A DNA stretch of 64,000 bases from Marinomonas sp. MED121 (GCF_000153025.1 NZ_CH672429.1:65822-129821); one strand, 5' to 3'; positions 8,537 through 18,374 are shown, counted from the stretch's first letter. Translations and numbers: made by a program. Notes: generated by a model from the letters alone, not told the origin.

Positions 8537-10569
8537 TATGCACCCCCTTCAGCTAAGGGACAAAGCTTAACTGCCACCACATTGGCTTCTTCTGCTTTTA
8601 AGAAACCAGCTAAAGAGATACGTCTTGCTTCTGCTAATGGTTCAGGATTTTCTAACGCATTCGGCAGCTCTGCCGCCACCCCCTGATAGCCAGATCCTTT
8701 ACCTGCTGCACCACCCGCATTAAGGTTAATTGCCCCACCGACAAGGTGCACGCCACCGCCGTCAATTTGCATAAAGCTACCACCCGCTTTAATCGTAATG
8801 GCGCTACTGGCTTCAATACTGACTTTTGAGCCACTTTTAAGATGGATTTCATTTCCGGCTTCGTTAACTAGGGCTTCGCCCTGTTTCAGGGTTAAAGAGC
8901 CTTCAACCACCAAGGTTTGATTTTGAACCACATGCTCGCGCCTCTCCCCTTCTACTGTAAGAGAATCATCTAGTTTGATGTGATCAAAACGACTATTGGC
9001 CACCTTAATATGATGATCATTTTGAATGTCATCGGTACGATCATTTTGAACTAAAAGGTTAAGGTCTTTTTGTGCGTGCAAATACACTTCTTCTTGCTCG
9101 GCTTGGTCTTCAAACCTCAGCTCGTTATAACCATCCCCTTGATGGGACTCAGTGCGCAATACGGTTTTTGTTTTATGTTCTGGTAAGGCATAAGGCGCTT
9201 GATTAGCCGTATGATAAGTACGACCCGTAATAATCGGCTGATCAGGATCACCTTCTAAAAAGCTGACGATAACTTCATGTCCAATCCGCGGCAGGGTCAC
9301 CATCCCATACTGTGCCCCTGCCCACGCCTGTGAAACCCGCACCCAAGCACTGGAAAATTCATCACCTTGGCTGTATCTGTCCCAAGGAAACTGAACTTTT
9401 ACTCGCCCAAACTCATCGCAATAGACCTCTTCCCCTTCTGGTCCCACCACGATGGCAATTTGTGGCCCAGTAACTCTCGGCCTAGCATCGCTATTCGCAC
9501 GCCACTGCCGATATGCTGGTATCACATCGAATTGATTATGATATTTGGTTGCCCCTTCACCACCCATTTCTTCTAAGGCCTGGGGCTGTTCGCCTTTGTG
9601 CTTAATACTGACTAATAACCAAGCCTGATTACAATTCTCTTGGGGGTGATCCATTAAGGTCACCTTATATCCCGTTGTTAACGCCGCAAAGTTACTTTTA
9701 CCTTGTGCATAAATGGCATCTTTTCTCAGTGCCTGCATGCGATATTGCGCAAACGCCTTGCCACTTTCATCATCTTTATAGCGTCCAGGATAATCAAAAT
9801 GTTCATAATTAATCTGCTGAGCATCAAGCTCAGTGCCCATAGCATCTTGCAAAAAACTATAGTCAGGCTGTTTAAAGCTATAGTCTTTAAATTGCACGCT
9901 AGAAGGTTTAACTTGGGTGTGTCTGATAAAGTTTTGCGCAAAGGGTAAGCCAGCTTGTCCACCTGATAAGGTGTTATACATCATGGCTTTTGCCACATTA
10001 GGTAAGGTCTGGGTATCATCACTAAACACTAACGTGTGCTTACCCTCAAGATGGGTAAAGAAGTAAAAAATCCCTTCTTCTGCAGCAAGCCTTGCGACGA
10101 AATCTAAATCAGACTCTCGATATTGAACACAGTATTCTCTTTGTTGGCATTCTCGCCCTAAAGAAAAGGCATAATCTTGAATCCCCATTTCTTGTAATAA
10201 AATAGAGATAATTTCTGGAGCCGTTTGTAATTGAAAAATACGGCTATTGTGTCTTAAGGCCAAACGGCTTAACGCTGGCACCATGGCTAAACGATAAAAC
10301 GTATGATGATGTCCCGTGTCACCTTGCTCAAACCCTTTAACAACACCATGCCATACTTGCTGAGCAACACCGTCTTGATAAACACTTAAGCACACATTTT
10401 TATCAACCACATCTTGTGCTGTTATCGTCTCCACACGACTTGCCAAACTGACATTGAAATTGAAAGGAAGGGAGAGAGACTCTTCACCAGTAAATGCAGT
10501 CACAACAAACGCATTTTCTGCTAAGCCTTCAACATTAAGGGTAAATTGCAATCCAGTTTGCTGTGCCAT
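8536..10569 (-). CDS. vgrG: VgrG spike protein of T6SS island 1
   Basis: A 677-residue VgrG. It has the gp27-like N-terminal region (LQFTLNVEGL; REYCVQYRESDLDFVARLAAEEGIFY broken here into its parts), the gp5 OB-fold region (ATVVGP-like IAIVVGPEGEEVYCDEFGR, RVSQAWAGAQYGMVTLPRIG) and the beta-helix spike with GLTV-like repeats (LVGGAINLNAGG). The C-terminus adds about 50 residues after the spike but no catalytic domain. It forms the trimeric tip of the T6SS tube and should carry the downstream Tle1-like effector via the DUF4123 adaptor. No tssA-M genes occur in the window, so this is an orphan island served by a machine encoded elsewhere. It shares its leader layout with the second vgrG at 32650. 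Confidence 0.95.
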   Translation of the reverse strand: MAQQTGLQFTLNVEGLAENAFVVTAFTGEESLSLPFNFNVSLASRVETITAQDVVDKNVCLSVYQDGVAQQVWHGVVKGFEQGDTGHHHTFYRLAMVPALSRLALRHNSRIFQLQTAPEIISILLQEMGIQDYAFSLGRECQQREYCVQYRESDLDFVARLAAEEGIFYFFTHLEGKHTLVFSDDTQTLPNVAKAMMYNTLSGGQAGLPFAQNFIRHTQVKPSSVQFKDYSFKQPDYSFLQDAMGTELDAQQINYEHFDYPGRYKDDESGKAFAQYRMQALRKDAIYAQGKSNFAALTTGYKVTLMDHPQENCNQAWLLVSIKHKGEQPQALEEMGGEGATKYHNQFDVIPAYRQWRANSDARPRVTGPQIAIVVGPEGEEVYCDEFGRVKVQFPWDRYSQGDEFSSAWVRVSQAWAGAQYGMVTLPRIGHEVIVSFLEGDPDQPIITGRTYHTANQAPYALPEHKTKTVLRTESHQGDGYNELRFEDQAEQEEVYLHAQKDLNLLVQNDRTDDIQNDHHIKVANSRFDHIKLDDSLTVEGERREHVVQNQTLVVEGSLTLKQGEALVNEAGNEIHLKSGSKVSIEASSAITIKAGGSFMQIDGGGVHLVGGAINLNAGGAAGKGSGYQGVAAELPNALENPEPLAEARRISLAGFLKAEEANVVAVKLCPLAEGGA

Positions 10570-10596
10570 GACATCAATCCATTTAATCTTTAATAG

Positions 10597-10627
10597 ATAA
10601 TAAGCTCATCGTCCTGATGCTTATTAT
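10597..10627 (-). other. Hairpin in the vgrG1 5' untranslated region
   Basis: A 9-bp inverted repeat (ATAATAAGC / GCTTATTAT) lies 28-58 bases upstream of the vgrG start, inside the predicted transcript. There is no long T tract after it, so it is not a classical terminator; an effect on translation or RNA stability is possible. Confidence 0.5.
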
Positions 10628-10691
10628 TTTCTGAGCAATGAGCCCAATTATTTAGGTTAGCGCCACATACATGGCGAAGCAGGCATATAAA

Positions 10692-10706
10692 GCAAATATT
10701 AGGCCA
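10692..10706 (-). promoter_or_regulatory. Sigma-54 (-24/-12) promoter of T6SS island 1
   Basis: On the minus strand the sequence reads TGGCCT-AATAT-TTGCT, matching TGGCAC-N5-TTGCW with the invariant GG and GC exactly 10 bases apart. Transcription would start about 112 bases upstream of vgrG. The equivalent site occurs at the same place before the second vgrG. Confidence 0.72.
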
Positions 10707-10756
10707 GAGAGGGTAAAGGCTTGAAATGACTAAGCTTTCAATAATAAAGCATGCCA

Positions 10757-10798
10757 TTAGGCAAACTATTGCTAAAAGCTGAGTAAGTTATTGCCTAA
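10757..10798 (-). promoter_or_regulatory. 42-bp dyad upstream of the sigma-54 site, candidate enhancer
   Basis: Outer arms TTAGGCAA and TTGCCTAA form a perfect 8-bp inverted repeat enclosing TTGCTAA and GAGTAA. It lies 51 bp upstream of the -24 box, a usual distance for a bacterial enhancer-binding protein. An ungapped copy with 30 of 42 identical bases occurs at 32841-32882. Confidence 0.65.
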
Positions 10799-10822
10799 GA
10801 AGGCCTTTCAACAATGACTTAA

Positions 10823-11085
10823 GGAACCTGCGATTAAGTCACCTCTTCTCAGTCTTATCAGAAAAAGAGTCAAACAAGGCGTCACTTTGAAGTAATGTAG
10901 GTACCTTTCAAGAAGGGACAACGAAGAGTGACATTTTTTCTGAAAGACCCGAAGGGCGTGGTCTAAAAGCCCTATCTTTAAGTTGAGGACCTTATCAATA
11001 GAATAACTATTAAGTTGCGCCCCTCGCCATAAATCTAGTTGCTTTTATCCACACGCTGAGGCGGGAGGACTTATTCGCAGGTTCC
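10823..11085. mobile_element. IS5-like MITE, copy 1
   Basis: A 263-bp non-coding element. It starts GGAACCTGCGATTAAGTC and ends with the inverted version (GACTTATTCGCAGGTTCC), an 18-bp terminal inverted repeat with one mismatch. TTAA stands directly on both sides as a 4-bp target duplication. The ends resemble IS5-type termini (GGAAGGTGCGAA...), and TTAA fits the IS5 target rule YTAR. No transposase is encoded. Related copies are at 53800-54114 and 61162-61425. Confidence 0.88.
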
Positions 11086-11119
11086 TTAACATTTATGGTG
11101 AGGATTCACAGGCAAAAAT

Positions 11120-11150
11120 AAACCCAATTAAAGTGGCTTTAATTGGGTTT
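11120..11150 (-). terminator. Terminator of the malate dehydrogenase gene at 11177
   Basis: A 14-bp stem (AAACCCAATTAAAG with its complement) and 3-base loop follow the gene's stop; on the minus strand it ends in a T-rich run. Confidence 0.88.
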
Positions 11151-11176
11151 CATATAAGTTTTGCGAGTGGTATTTA

Positions 11177-12157
11177 TTAGGGTAAAAGGTGGTTAATACT
11201 CGCCCTTTCTGCCATCAATTCTTGCTGTGTTTCTAACATGCGCGCTTTACTAAACTCACTTAACGCCAACCCCTGTTTTATCTCACACACGCCATCATGA
11301 CATTGCATAGGAAATGAATAAAACAAGCCTTTTTCAATCCCATAACTACCATCACTAAAGGTGGCCATACTGACAATGTCATCATTTTGAGTGCCCAAGG
11401 CCCAATCATGCATATGATCGATAATTGCTTGTGCCGCTGAGGCCGCTGAAGAGTGGCCACGGGCTTTAATGATTTCACTGCCGCGTTGCTGAATTTTAGG
11501 GATTAATTCATGATGATAATATGACTCATCAATTTGATTTAAAACCGATTTACCCGCTGCTTGTGCTTGGTTTAAATCAGGGTATTGAGTCGAAGAATGA
11601 TTGCCCCAAATAATCACATTTTCAACCGCTTCAGCGGTTACACCAAGATGTTTTGCCACCAAGCCTTTGGTCCGATTATGATCAAGCCTTGTTAAAGCGC
11701 TAAATTGTTTTGGATCTAAATCAGGTGCATTACGTGAGGCAATTAAGGCATTCGTATTCGCAGGATTACCCACCACCAGCACTTTCACATCTGGGCTTGC
11801 AAAGTCATTTAGCGCTTTTCCCTGACGCTCAAAAATTTGCGCATTAGCCGTTAATAGATCATTACGTTCCATACCCGCACTTCTTGGTCGAGCGCCAATC
11901 AAAATGGCGTAGTCCGCCCCATTAAAACCCTCTTCAGGGTTATCAAAAATACGGATATCTTGCAACAGAGGTAAAGCACAATCTTCCAATTCAAGGGCTA
12001 ATCCAGCTAGAGATGTCATTGCTTGTGAGACTTCCACCAGCTGCAATATAAGAGGCTGGTCTCTGCCAAGCATCTCCCCTGCAGCCAAACGAAATAAGAG
12101 TGAACTACTAATGCCACCAGAGGCACCTGTAACAGCAATACAAACGGGCTTTTTCAT
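11177..12157 (-). CDS. mdh: Malate dehydrogenase (type 2), paralogue 1
   Basis: A 326-residue NAD-dependent malate dehydrogenase of the cytosolic-like type 2 group. The Rossmann start [17 protein letters not shown], the substrate-binding [14 protein letters not shown] and the catalytic region [13 protein letters not shown] (catalytic His in the WGNHS motif) are all present. It interconverts malate and oxaloacetate in the TCA cycle. I place the start at the MKKP ATG because GAGGGGAG precedes it; the reading frame extends 19 codons further upstream but without a ribosome site. It ends at NHLLP, the normal family length. A close paralogue lies just upstream on the same strand with its own terminator between. 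Confidence 0.9.
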   Translation of the reverse strand: MKKPVCIAVTGASGGISSSLLFRLAAGEMLGRDQPLILQLVEVSQAMTSLAGLALELEDCALPLLQDIRIFDNPEEGFNGADYAILIGARPRSAGMERNDLLTANAQIFERQGKALNDFASPDVKVLVVGNPANTNALIASRNAPDLDPKQFSALTRLDHNRTKGLVAKHLGVTAEAVENVIIWGNHSSTQYPDLNQAQAAGKSVLNQIDESYYHHELIPKIQQRGSEIIKARGHSSAASAAQAIIDHMHDWALGTQNDDIVSMATFSDGSYGIEKGLFYSFPMQCHDGVCEIKQGLALSEFSKARMLETQQELMAERASINHLLP

Positions 12158-12381
12158 TATTCTCCCCTCAACAGGCAAATCTAAATAACTAAATAAGTGA
12201 ATCGTCTTACACATTCAATTGAGATGAGAATACAGGAAAGCACCACAGAGTGAAACGTATGTTTTATAATGTGAAATTGAGATATTTATATTTTATATAA
12301 GAATTCTCGTTAACCATTTTAGAAGGCTAAATGCCCTAATGATTTTAATAGGACAGCACAGGCTAATTGCCAATAAAAAAA

Positions 12382-12406
12382 GCCTGCTATCAATCCAATA
12401 ACAGGC
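12382..12406 (-). terminator. Terminator between the two malate dehydrogenase genes
   Basis: GCCTGTTAT pairs with ATAGCAGGC on the minus strand (one G-T pair), followed by a run of seven T. It separates the transcripts of the two paralogues. Confidence 0.8.
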
Positions 12407-12440
12407 CTTTAATGGGTTTGTCTTTTGCTTAAAAAACCTT

Positions 12441-13538
12441 TTATAAAAGGCGGTTAGTTTCCAACACAGCTGAACCTGATTTTAACAAACCGTCTCCTAC
12501 CAAGGTCTTCCCAGAGCGCAAACAAATGGTGAGGTTGGAATGAGACTCTTCTGTACCTTTAGGCAGTAAATGATTCACCGAGGCTTTTTCGTCCAATAGC
12601 TCAGCTTCTGTAATTTTCATTCTCTCTTTACTAAAGTCAGAAAGCTCAAGTCCTGTCACTATCTGATAACGGCCATAACGACAACGCACAGGGAAAGAGT
12701 AAAAAATCCCTTTTTCGATGCCATAACTACCGTCACTGACAATCGCCATGCTGACCAATTCATCCTCTGCTGTCCCTAATGCCCAATCTCGCATGTGATC
12801 GATAATCGCTTGAGCGGCTGAAGCGGCCGATGAGTGGCCACGGGCTTTAATAATTTCACTCCCCCTTTGCTGAATACGAGGAATTAACTCATCCCGATAA
12901 AAAGAGGTATCTAGCTGACCAAGAACTGCATCGCCAAAGATCCTGGCTTGATTTAAATCCGGATACTGAGTCGATGAATGGTTACCCCAAATGATCACCT
13001 TATGAATCTCTTCAGCATTAACCCCTAAATAATTTGCGACCATCCCTTTGGTTCTATTGTGATCTAAACGTGTCATGGCGGTAAATTGTGTCGGACTTAA
13101 ATCAGGAGCATTTCGACTAGCAATCAGAGCGTTAGTATTGGCAGGGTTACCCACCACCAAGACTTTTACATCACGTGCTGCGGTTTCGTTTAATGCTTTA
13201 CCTTGGCGCTCAAATATTTCGGCATTGGCCGTTAATAGGTCGTTACGCTCCATACCTGCAGAGCGCGGGCGAGCACCGATTAAAATCGCATAATGGGCGT
13301 TTTCAAAACCCGCTTCAGGGTTATCAAAAATTCGAATGGTGTGCAGCAAAGGTAAAGCACAATCCTCTAACTCCATCGCTAAACCACGTAATTGCTCCAT
13401 TGCCTGGGGCACTTCAATAAGCTGTAAAATAACAGGCTGATCCGTGCCAAACATTTCGCCAGCGGCGACACGAAACAATAAAGAACTGCTGATTGCCCCA
13501 GCAGCACCAGTGACAGCAATACGTACGGGTTTTTTCAT
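12441..13538 (-). CDS. mdh: Malate dehydrogenase (type 2), paralogue 2, with C-terminal extension
   Basis: A 365-residue paralogue of the gene at 11177-12157, matching it along the whole catalytic fold ([40 protein letters not shown]). After the point where paralogue 1 stops (NHLLP) it continues for about 39 residues ([18 protein letters not shown]...), an extension I do not recognise. The start is the MKKP ATG, aligned with paralogue 1. Two intact enzymes with different C-termini suggest different regulation or stability; which one is the main TCA enzyme cannot be told from sequence. Confidence 0.9.
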   Translation of the reverse strand: MKKPVRIAVTGAAGAISSSLLFRVAAGEMFGTDQPVILQLIEVPQAMEQLRGLAMELEDCALPLLHTIRIFDNPEAGFENAHYAILIGARPRSAGMERNDLLTANAEIFERQGKALNETAARDVKVLVVGNPANTNALIASRNAPDLSPTQFTAMTRLDHNRTKGMVANYLGVNAEEIHKVIIWGNHSSTQYPDLNQARIFGDAVLGQLDTSFYRDELIPRIQQRGSEIIKARGHSSAASAAQAIIDHMRDWALGTAEDELVSMAIVSDGSYGIEKGIFYSFPVRCRYGRYQIVTGLELSDFSKERMKITEAELLDEKASVNHLLPKGTEESHSNLTICLRSGKTLVGDGLLKSGSAVLETNRLL

Positions 13539-13933
13539 TATTTTGCCCTTTTTTAAATATGAGTTTTGCTAAAATTTGATGATTAGACCCCCTCATACTC
13601 AATCGTCTCAGGGTATCCTTTAAACCATTAAAACATTCGCCACAAAACACTTTTATCTTAAGACGACTCTCACCAAGTTAATCAAACCAAGGGAGCGTCC
13701 TCTTATTAAATACATAAAAGTAATAGAGCCCAAAGCCATTTAAGAGACTTAAACTTGTCTTAATGAACCCTCAAATTACCCTATTTAAAAAACCAGCTAA
13801 AATGAATTTTCATCCTCTTTTATTGAGTAAAATAAATATAAAAAATATCCACTATAAATAAACTATATACTTGGAATTTTAAAGATAAAAACACTTTAAA
13901 ACCAAATAATTACAAGTATAAATCACTATTCGT
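13539..13933. other. Intergenic region upstream of mdh paralogue 2
   Basis: About 395 bases without a gene, very AT-rich towards 13820-13920. It must hold the promoter of the minus-strand mdh gene and the 3' end signals of the asnC-type gene. A distant inverted pair ATACTTG/CAAGTAT is visible near 13868-13917, but I see no convincing terminator or operator. Confidence 0.5.
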
Positions 13934-14416
13934 TCAAATCACCAATGGCACAGATAACCCCACTTTTACCGGGTCCATGACCACATTTGTTTCAAAATGG
14001 CGAATGTTTAAGTTTTCAAAAAACACATCGCGAGTAAAAGCTTCGTAATCTGCCATATCTTTTGCTGTGACCACTAAAATGAAATCGGCGCTGCCTGTTA
14101 CGTAATAACATTGCTGCACATAAGGGTGACGTTTCATTTCCTTTTTAAAGGTATCCAACAGATCCAACCTTTCTCTTTCTAAAGTGACCTGCACAATCAA
14201 GGTGACCGCACGCCCCACTGCTTTTGGGTTCACTAACGCCACATCGGCACTGATAATGTTTTGCTCTCGCATACGCTTCATTCGCCTTTGAACGGCAGCA
14301 GCAGACAAGCCGACTTGCTCAGCAATTTGCTCTGAAGTGGCTCGATTTGAAGCTTGGATAATATCAAGAATTTTCGCATCGAATGCATCATAGCTTGTTG
14401 ATTGAAGGTCACTCAT
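13934..14416 (-). CDS. Lrp/AsnC-family transcriptional regulator
   Basis: A 160-residue regulator. Residues about 10-60 form the winged helix-turn-helix (ATSEQIAEQVGLSAAAVQRR) and residues about 70-150 the RAM ligand-binding domain (YYVTGSADFILVV). Such proteins sense amino acids or related metabolites and often control a divergent catabolic operon. Here it diverges from the EutA-like/M20/TRAP/M24 operon across 286 bases, so it is the likely local regulator. Two direct 10-base repeats just upstream of its start may be its operator. Confidence 0.88.
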   Translation of the reverse strand: MSDLQSTSYDAFDAKILDIIQASNRATSEQIAEQVGLSAAAVQRRMKRMREQNIISADVALVNPKAVGRAVTLIVQVTLERERLDLLDTFKKEMKRHPYVQQCYYVTGSADFILVVTAKDMADYEAFTRDVFFENLNIRHFETNVVMDPVKVGLSVPLVI

Positions 14417-14432
14417 AAATCACACCACCCAC

Positions 14433-14455
14433 TTGGTTTCAAAATTTGGTTTCAA
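14433..14455. promoter_or_regulatory. Direct repeat, candidate operator of the Lrp-type regulator
   Basis: TTGGTTTCAA occurs twice, 13 bases start to start, 17-39 bases upstream of the regulator's ATG and inside the divergent promoter region. Confidence 0.4.
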
Positions 14456-14702
14456 TAGAAGCTCAGCTCAAGCGCCTTCTATTTATAGGATTAAAGAAAG
14501 CTTTCATAGTGAAGAATTGTGACGAGAGTTTTCACGCATTTTTATCAAAATTTTGCGGCGGTTCTTCATCCTGCCCTCATTATTGCATGAAATTCCGCAT
14601 TTCAAAGGCGTAGCATGGATACATGACTTAGCCGCAGAGCAAATACAAGGTTTAACTTGCTGTTCATAGGCCATACCAAGGATCCAAAATCGATAAGAGA
14701 GC

Positions 14703-15464
14703 ATGATGAAAATATTCAATGTACAGCATCAGCAACCTTTAGAACGCCTCGCTCCAGCAGGACGTATCGGTGTGATTGCGTTAGCAACAGACTTCAATAT
14801 CGAAATGGATCTGTCTCGTATGTATCCAGATGATGTGCAATTTTTTACCAGCCGCGTCAAAAACATCAACCCTTTGACGATTGAGAATCTGCGCACCATG
14901 GCACCCGGCATCACAGAGACGGCGGCCACACTATTACCCGGTACGCAACTTGATGCCATTATGTATGCCTGCACCTCTGGCACTATCGCCATAGGTGTAG
15001 AGCGCATTACTCAGCTAATTCAACAGGTACAACCAAATGTGCCAGTGACTAACCCTGTCACCTCTGCCTTAGCGGCATTCGATCAATTCAAAGCAAAAAA
15101 AATATCGATTCTTACCCCTTATACCGAAGCCGTTAACCAAGAAGTTGCCGATTTTTTCAGTAACCAAGGATACGAAGTACTCAGTATTGCAGGGTTTGGC
15201 TTTGAAGATGATACAGCCATGACTTATATCACAGCACAGGATATTCAAGATGCCGCTCTCGCTACATGCGATGAAGAGGCAGATCTCATGTTTATCTCCT
15301 GCACCGCATTACGCGCCTCGTTAGTGCTAGACACGTTAGAAGCCAAACTCAAGATCCCTGTGATTAGCAGCAATCAAGCTTTAACTTGGCACAGCTTACA
15401 GTTACTGCAATACCCTAAGCGAGTCACTGGATTTGGCCGCTTACTGTTACAAAAACACCTTTAA
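14703..15464 (+). CDS. Asp/Glu racemase-superfamily protein, EutA/maleate isomerase-like
   Basis: A 253-residue member of the Asp/Glu racemase-maleate isomerase-arylmalonate decarboxylase superfamily. Both catalytic cysteine motifs are present: YACTSGT near residue 90 and SCTALR near residue 200. Two Cys favour a racemase or cis-trans isomerase over a decarboxylase, which needs only one. The closest recalled group is EutA of ectoine-utilisation loci. First gene of a plus-strand operon with an amidohydrolase, TRAP transporter and M24 hydrolase. Two ATGs (14703 and 14706) overlap and either may be used. The substrate is not known. Confidence 0.75.
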   Translation: MMKIFNVQHQQPLERLAPAGRIGVIALATDFNIEMDLSRMYPDDVQFFTSRVKNINPLTIENLRTMAPGITETAATLLPGTQLDAIMYACTSGTIAIGVERITQLIQQVQPNVPVTNPVTSALAAFDQFKAKKISILTPYTEAVNQEVADFFSNQGYEVLSIAGFGFEDDTAMTYITAQDIQDAALATCDEEADLMFISCTALRASLVLDTLEAKLKIPVISSNQALTWHSLQLLQYPKRVTGFGRLLLQKHL

Positions 15465-15501
15465 ACAAGCTTAACCCTGATTAGAAAAGAGAAGTTTAGA
15501 T

Positions 15502-16662
15502 ATGTCCTTAGATCCACAACTCATACAACAAATGACCCAATGGCGTCGCCACATGCATAGCTTTCCTGAATGTGGCTTTGACCTACCATTAACAGCTGAT
15601 TTTATTGCAGAAAAGTTAGAAAGCTTTGGCCTTGAAGTCATTCGTCATATTGGCAAACAAGGCATAATCGCCGTGTTAAGAAGTGGTGATGGCCAAAAGA
15701 GCATAGGCCTTAGGGCTGATATGGATGCCCTTTTTATCAATGAAGAAAACACCTTCGCTCACTGCTCAATGCACCAAGGAAAAATGCACGCCTGCGGCCA
15801 TGATGGACACTCTGCCATGTTATTAGGCGCAGCCAGTTATCTTGCTCAAAACAAAGATTTTAACGGTACGGTTTACTTTATCTTTCAGCCGGATGAAGAG
15901 CATGGCGAAGGTGCACAAGCCATGATAGATGATGGCCTGTTTGAACGCTTTCAGATTGATGCGGTTTATGGGTTACACAATATGCCGGGGCTCGCTGAAG
16001 GTAAATATATTGTGAGACCCGGCTCTTTAATGGCCAGTGAAACCAGTTTTGAAATTGTCATAAATGGCATAGGTGGTCATGCGGCTATGCCACATAAAGG
16101 CGTTGATCCGATTGTAGTGGGTTCTCAAGTCATTTTAGGGCTTCAAACCATCGTCTCACGTAACCTCAACGCCATTGAAGAAACCGCGGTTGTGTCTGCC
16201 ACAGAGTTTCTCACCAATGGCACAGTCAATGTCATCCCATCAAAAGTCACTATTAAAGGTGACTGCCGCTGCTTTAGTGAGGCAAGCCTTGCCAAAATTG
16301 AAGAGAGCATGGAACGCATTGTTTCTGGTATTTGTCATGCAGCGGGTGCGCAATATGAATTCACCTTTAGCAATGCATTTTACCCAACGGTGAACAATCC
16401 AGTTCAAACCCAGCATGCTATTGCGGCTGCGAACAAAGTATTTGGCAAAGACAATGTCGACCCAGATTGCTTACCCCTTACGATTTCAGAAGATTTCTCC
16501 AGCATGTTAAGGGTTAAACCAGGCTGTTACGCCCTTATCGGCAATGGGGTGGAATCCGTTGGTGGCTGTGCACTTCATAACCCTAATTACGACTTTAACG
16601 ACAATATTCTAGGCTTTGGCGCTCAATACTGGGTACAGCTGGTCTCGGATCAATTGGCCTAA
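15502..16662 (+). CDS. M20D amidohydrolase (N-acyl amino acid hydrolase family)
   Basis: A 386-residue metallohydrolase of the hippurate hydrolase/IAA-amino acid hydrolase type. Metal-binding motifs: ACGHDGH near residue 96, QPDEEHGEGA near residue 130, and LHNMPG; the dimerisation-domain motif GGHAAMPHKGVDP follows. The family removes acyl groups from N-acylated amino acids or cleaves small amides. It is not of the AstE/AspA family to which the ectoine enzyme DoeB/EutE belongs, so a different or variant substrate is likely. It sits 37 bases after the EutA-like gene and 70 before the TRAP binding protein. Confidence 0.85.
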   Translation: MSLDPQLIQQMTQWRRHMHSFPECGFDLPLTADFIAEKLESFGLEVIRHIGKQGIIAVLRSGDGQKSIGLRADMDALFINEENTFAHCSMHQGKMHACGHDGHSAMLLGAASYLAQNKDFNGTVYFIFQPDEEHGEGAQAMIDDGLFERFQIDAVYGLHNMPGLAEGKYIVRPGSLMASETSFEIVINGIGGHAAMPHKGVDPIVVGSQVILGLQTIVSRNLNAIEETAVVSATEFLTNGTVNVIPSKVTIKGDCRCFSEASLAKIEESMERIVSGICHAAGAQYEFTFSNAFYPTVNNPVQTQHAIAAANKVFGKDNVDPDCLPLTISEDFSSMLRVKPGCYALIGNGVESVGGCALHNPNYDFNDNILGFGAQYWVQLVSDQLA

Positions 16663-16732
16663 TTTGGCTATCTAAAGGCAAAAATCAATCAAGCAAACCT
16701 TAACTCTAACAATAAAATCTAAGGAAATTCAC

Positions 16733-17770
16733 ATGAAAAAACTATTAACTACATTACTGGCAATGGGCATTAGCATGGGTGCTAGCGCAGAAACTTGGAA
16801 GTTTGCCTCAGAAGAAGATAAAAAAGATGTGCAAGATATCTTTGCACAAACCTTTGCTAAAACGATCAAAAAAGAATCCGATGGTGATATTCGCGTCAAA
16901 GTTTATTACTACGGCCAGCTTGGCACAGAGAATGACATTGTTGAGCTCACTGCTAAGGGCACGGTGCAATTTGTCTCTGTGGGTACTGGGCACCTGGGTT
17001 CTTATGTCCCTGAAGTACAAGCGCTTAGCGTACCTTATGTAATGGGCACAGAAACAGACGTTGTGCGTGAAGTATTAACGGGCAGTAAAACCATTTATCA
17101 AGACCTTGCTGATAAATTTGAGCGCGTAAACTTGAAGCTACTGACCATGATATCTGAAGGTGAAATGGTATGGGGAGCGAATAAGCCAATTCGTAGCCCA
17201 GAAGATTTTGCAGGACAGAAAATTCGTACTTTCACCTCAACGATCCCAGTTGAAACCTATAAAGCCTTTGGTGCAACACCCACACCTTTATCTTGGGGCG
17301 AAGTCTATGGTGCACTTCAACTTAAAACCGTGGATGGCATGGTTAACCCTATTTACTTCGTATACAACGCCAAATGGCATGAAGTACAAGATTACCTAAT
17401 GCTGCCAGGTCAACAACCTTACGTAGGCACAGTGTCAACTAACAGCAAATGGTTCAATGGCCTTTCAAGTGATAAACAAGCCATGGTTCGTAAAGCCATT
17501 AAGGTTGCAGAGCAAGCCGCCCATGATTACCAGCTTAAAATCAATGCTGAAAACATGAAGAAAATCATGGCTGAACGTCCTGACATGCAGGTTGTAACCC
17601 TTAATGCAGATGAACGCGCTCGTTTCAAAGCACTGAGCACAAATCTACATGAGACTTACTACAATGTGGTTGAAAATGCTTACCAAGCTAGCGATAAAGC
17701 AGAAGCCCGTGCCGGCGCGAAGAAGATACTTCAAAGCTTAATTAAAGAAGTAAACGACGCCTCTATGTAA
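16733..17770 (+). CDS. TRAP transporter solute-binding protein (DctP family)
   Basis: A 345-residue periplasmic binding protein with a Sec signal peptide (MKKLLTTLLAMGISMGASA, cleavage before ETWKF). The DctP-family features are present: GQKIRTFTS, whose Arg usually contacts a carboxylate, and TPTPLSWGEVYGALQLKTVDG. It captures an organic acid or zwitterion for the adjacent permease. The operon suggests an N-acyl or cyclic amino acid derivative, but the ligand cannot be read from sequence. Confidence 0.9.
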   Translation: MKKLLTTLLAMGISMGASAETWKFASEEDKKDVQDIFAQTFAKTIKKESDGDIRVKVYYYGQLGTENDIVELTAKGTVQFVSVGTGHLGSYVPEVQALSVPYVMGTETDVVREVLTGSKTIYQDLADKFERVNLKLLTMISEGEMVWGANKPIRSPEDFAGQKIRTFTSTIPVETYKAFGATPTPLSWGEVYGALQLKTVDGMVNPIYFVYNAKWHEVQDYLMLPGQQPYVGTVSTNSKWFNGLSSDKQAMVRKAIKVAEQAAHDYQLKINAENMKKIMAERPDMQVVTLNADERARFKALSTNLHETYYNVVENAYQASDKAEARAGAKKILQSLIKEVNDASM

Positions 17771-17858
17771 TACCCCAAGCCTTAGGCCTAACCCTTTACG
17801 TCAAGACAAAGGTTAGGTCTAAGCATTTGCTTTTACTGCTTTATTAAGGTGTGTTCTT

Positions 17859-18374
17859 ATGAAAAAAATCCTCTTTCACATCAGCCGTGTTACTGAAACC
17901 ATCGAAAAAACCATTGTTTTTTCATCTATTCTGCTGATGATGGCCAACTCTACTGCGAACGCAATTGGCCGTTATGCATTTGGAAAGAGCCTCTTCTTTT
18001 CGGAAGAACTCAACCAATTTTTAATTGTTGCGATTACCTTTATAGGCTTTGCTTACGCGGTTAGAAAAGGCCGTAATATTCGCATGACAGCCTTATATGA
18101 CTCGCTTAATTTCCCTGCCAGAAAGTTCATTGCCACATTAATTGCTATCACAACAGGCCTATTAATGTTTTACCTTTCTTATAAAGCCTGTCTCTATGTG
18201 ATGGAAGTAAAAGACCTAAATCGTTTAAGCCCCGCCTTACAAATCCCCGTTTATTGGGTGTTTTCCATCATCCCAATTGGCTTAGCCATGGCAGGACTTC
18301 AATACATGATTGCCTTCTTTATGAACCTTACCCATAAGGAGATTTACTTATCTCACGACACAGTTGATATCTAG
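17859..18374 (+). CDS. TRAP transporter small permease (DctQ)
   Basis: A 171-residue inner-membrane protein with four hydrophobic segments and the DctQ pattern (NAIGRYAFGKSLFFSEELNQF in the first loop, then GFAYAVRKGRNIRM). It pairs with the large permease 56 bases downstream to form a sodium-driven tripartite transporter. Confidence 0.88.
   Translation: MKKILFHISRVTETIEKTIVFSSILLMMANSTANAIGRYAFGKSLFFSEELNQFLIVAITFIGFAYAVRKGRNIRMTALYDSLNFPARKFIATLIAITTGLLMFYLSYKACLYVMEVKDLNRLSPALQIPVYWVFSIIPIGLAMAGLQYMIAFFMNLTHKEIYLSHDTVDI

Noticed and set aside
10757-10798. The dyad itself as a sigma-54 promoter (GG...TTGC on the plus strand)
   Set aside because: GG and GC are 9 bases apart in both copies, one short of the -24/-12 requirement, and it points away from vgrG. 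A correct -24/-12 site was found downstream.
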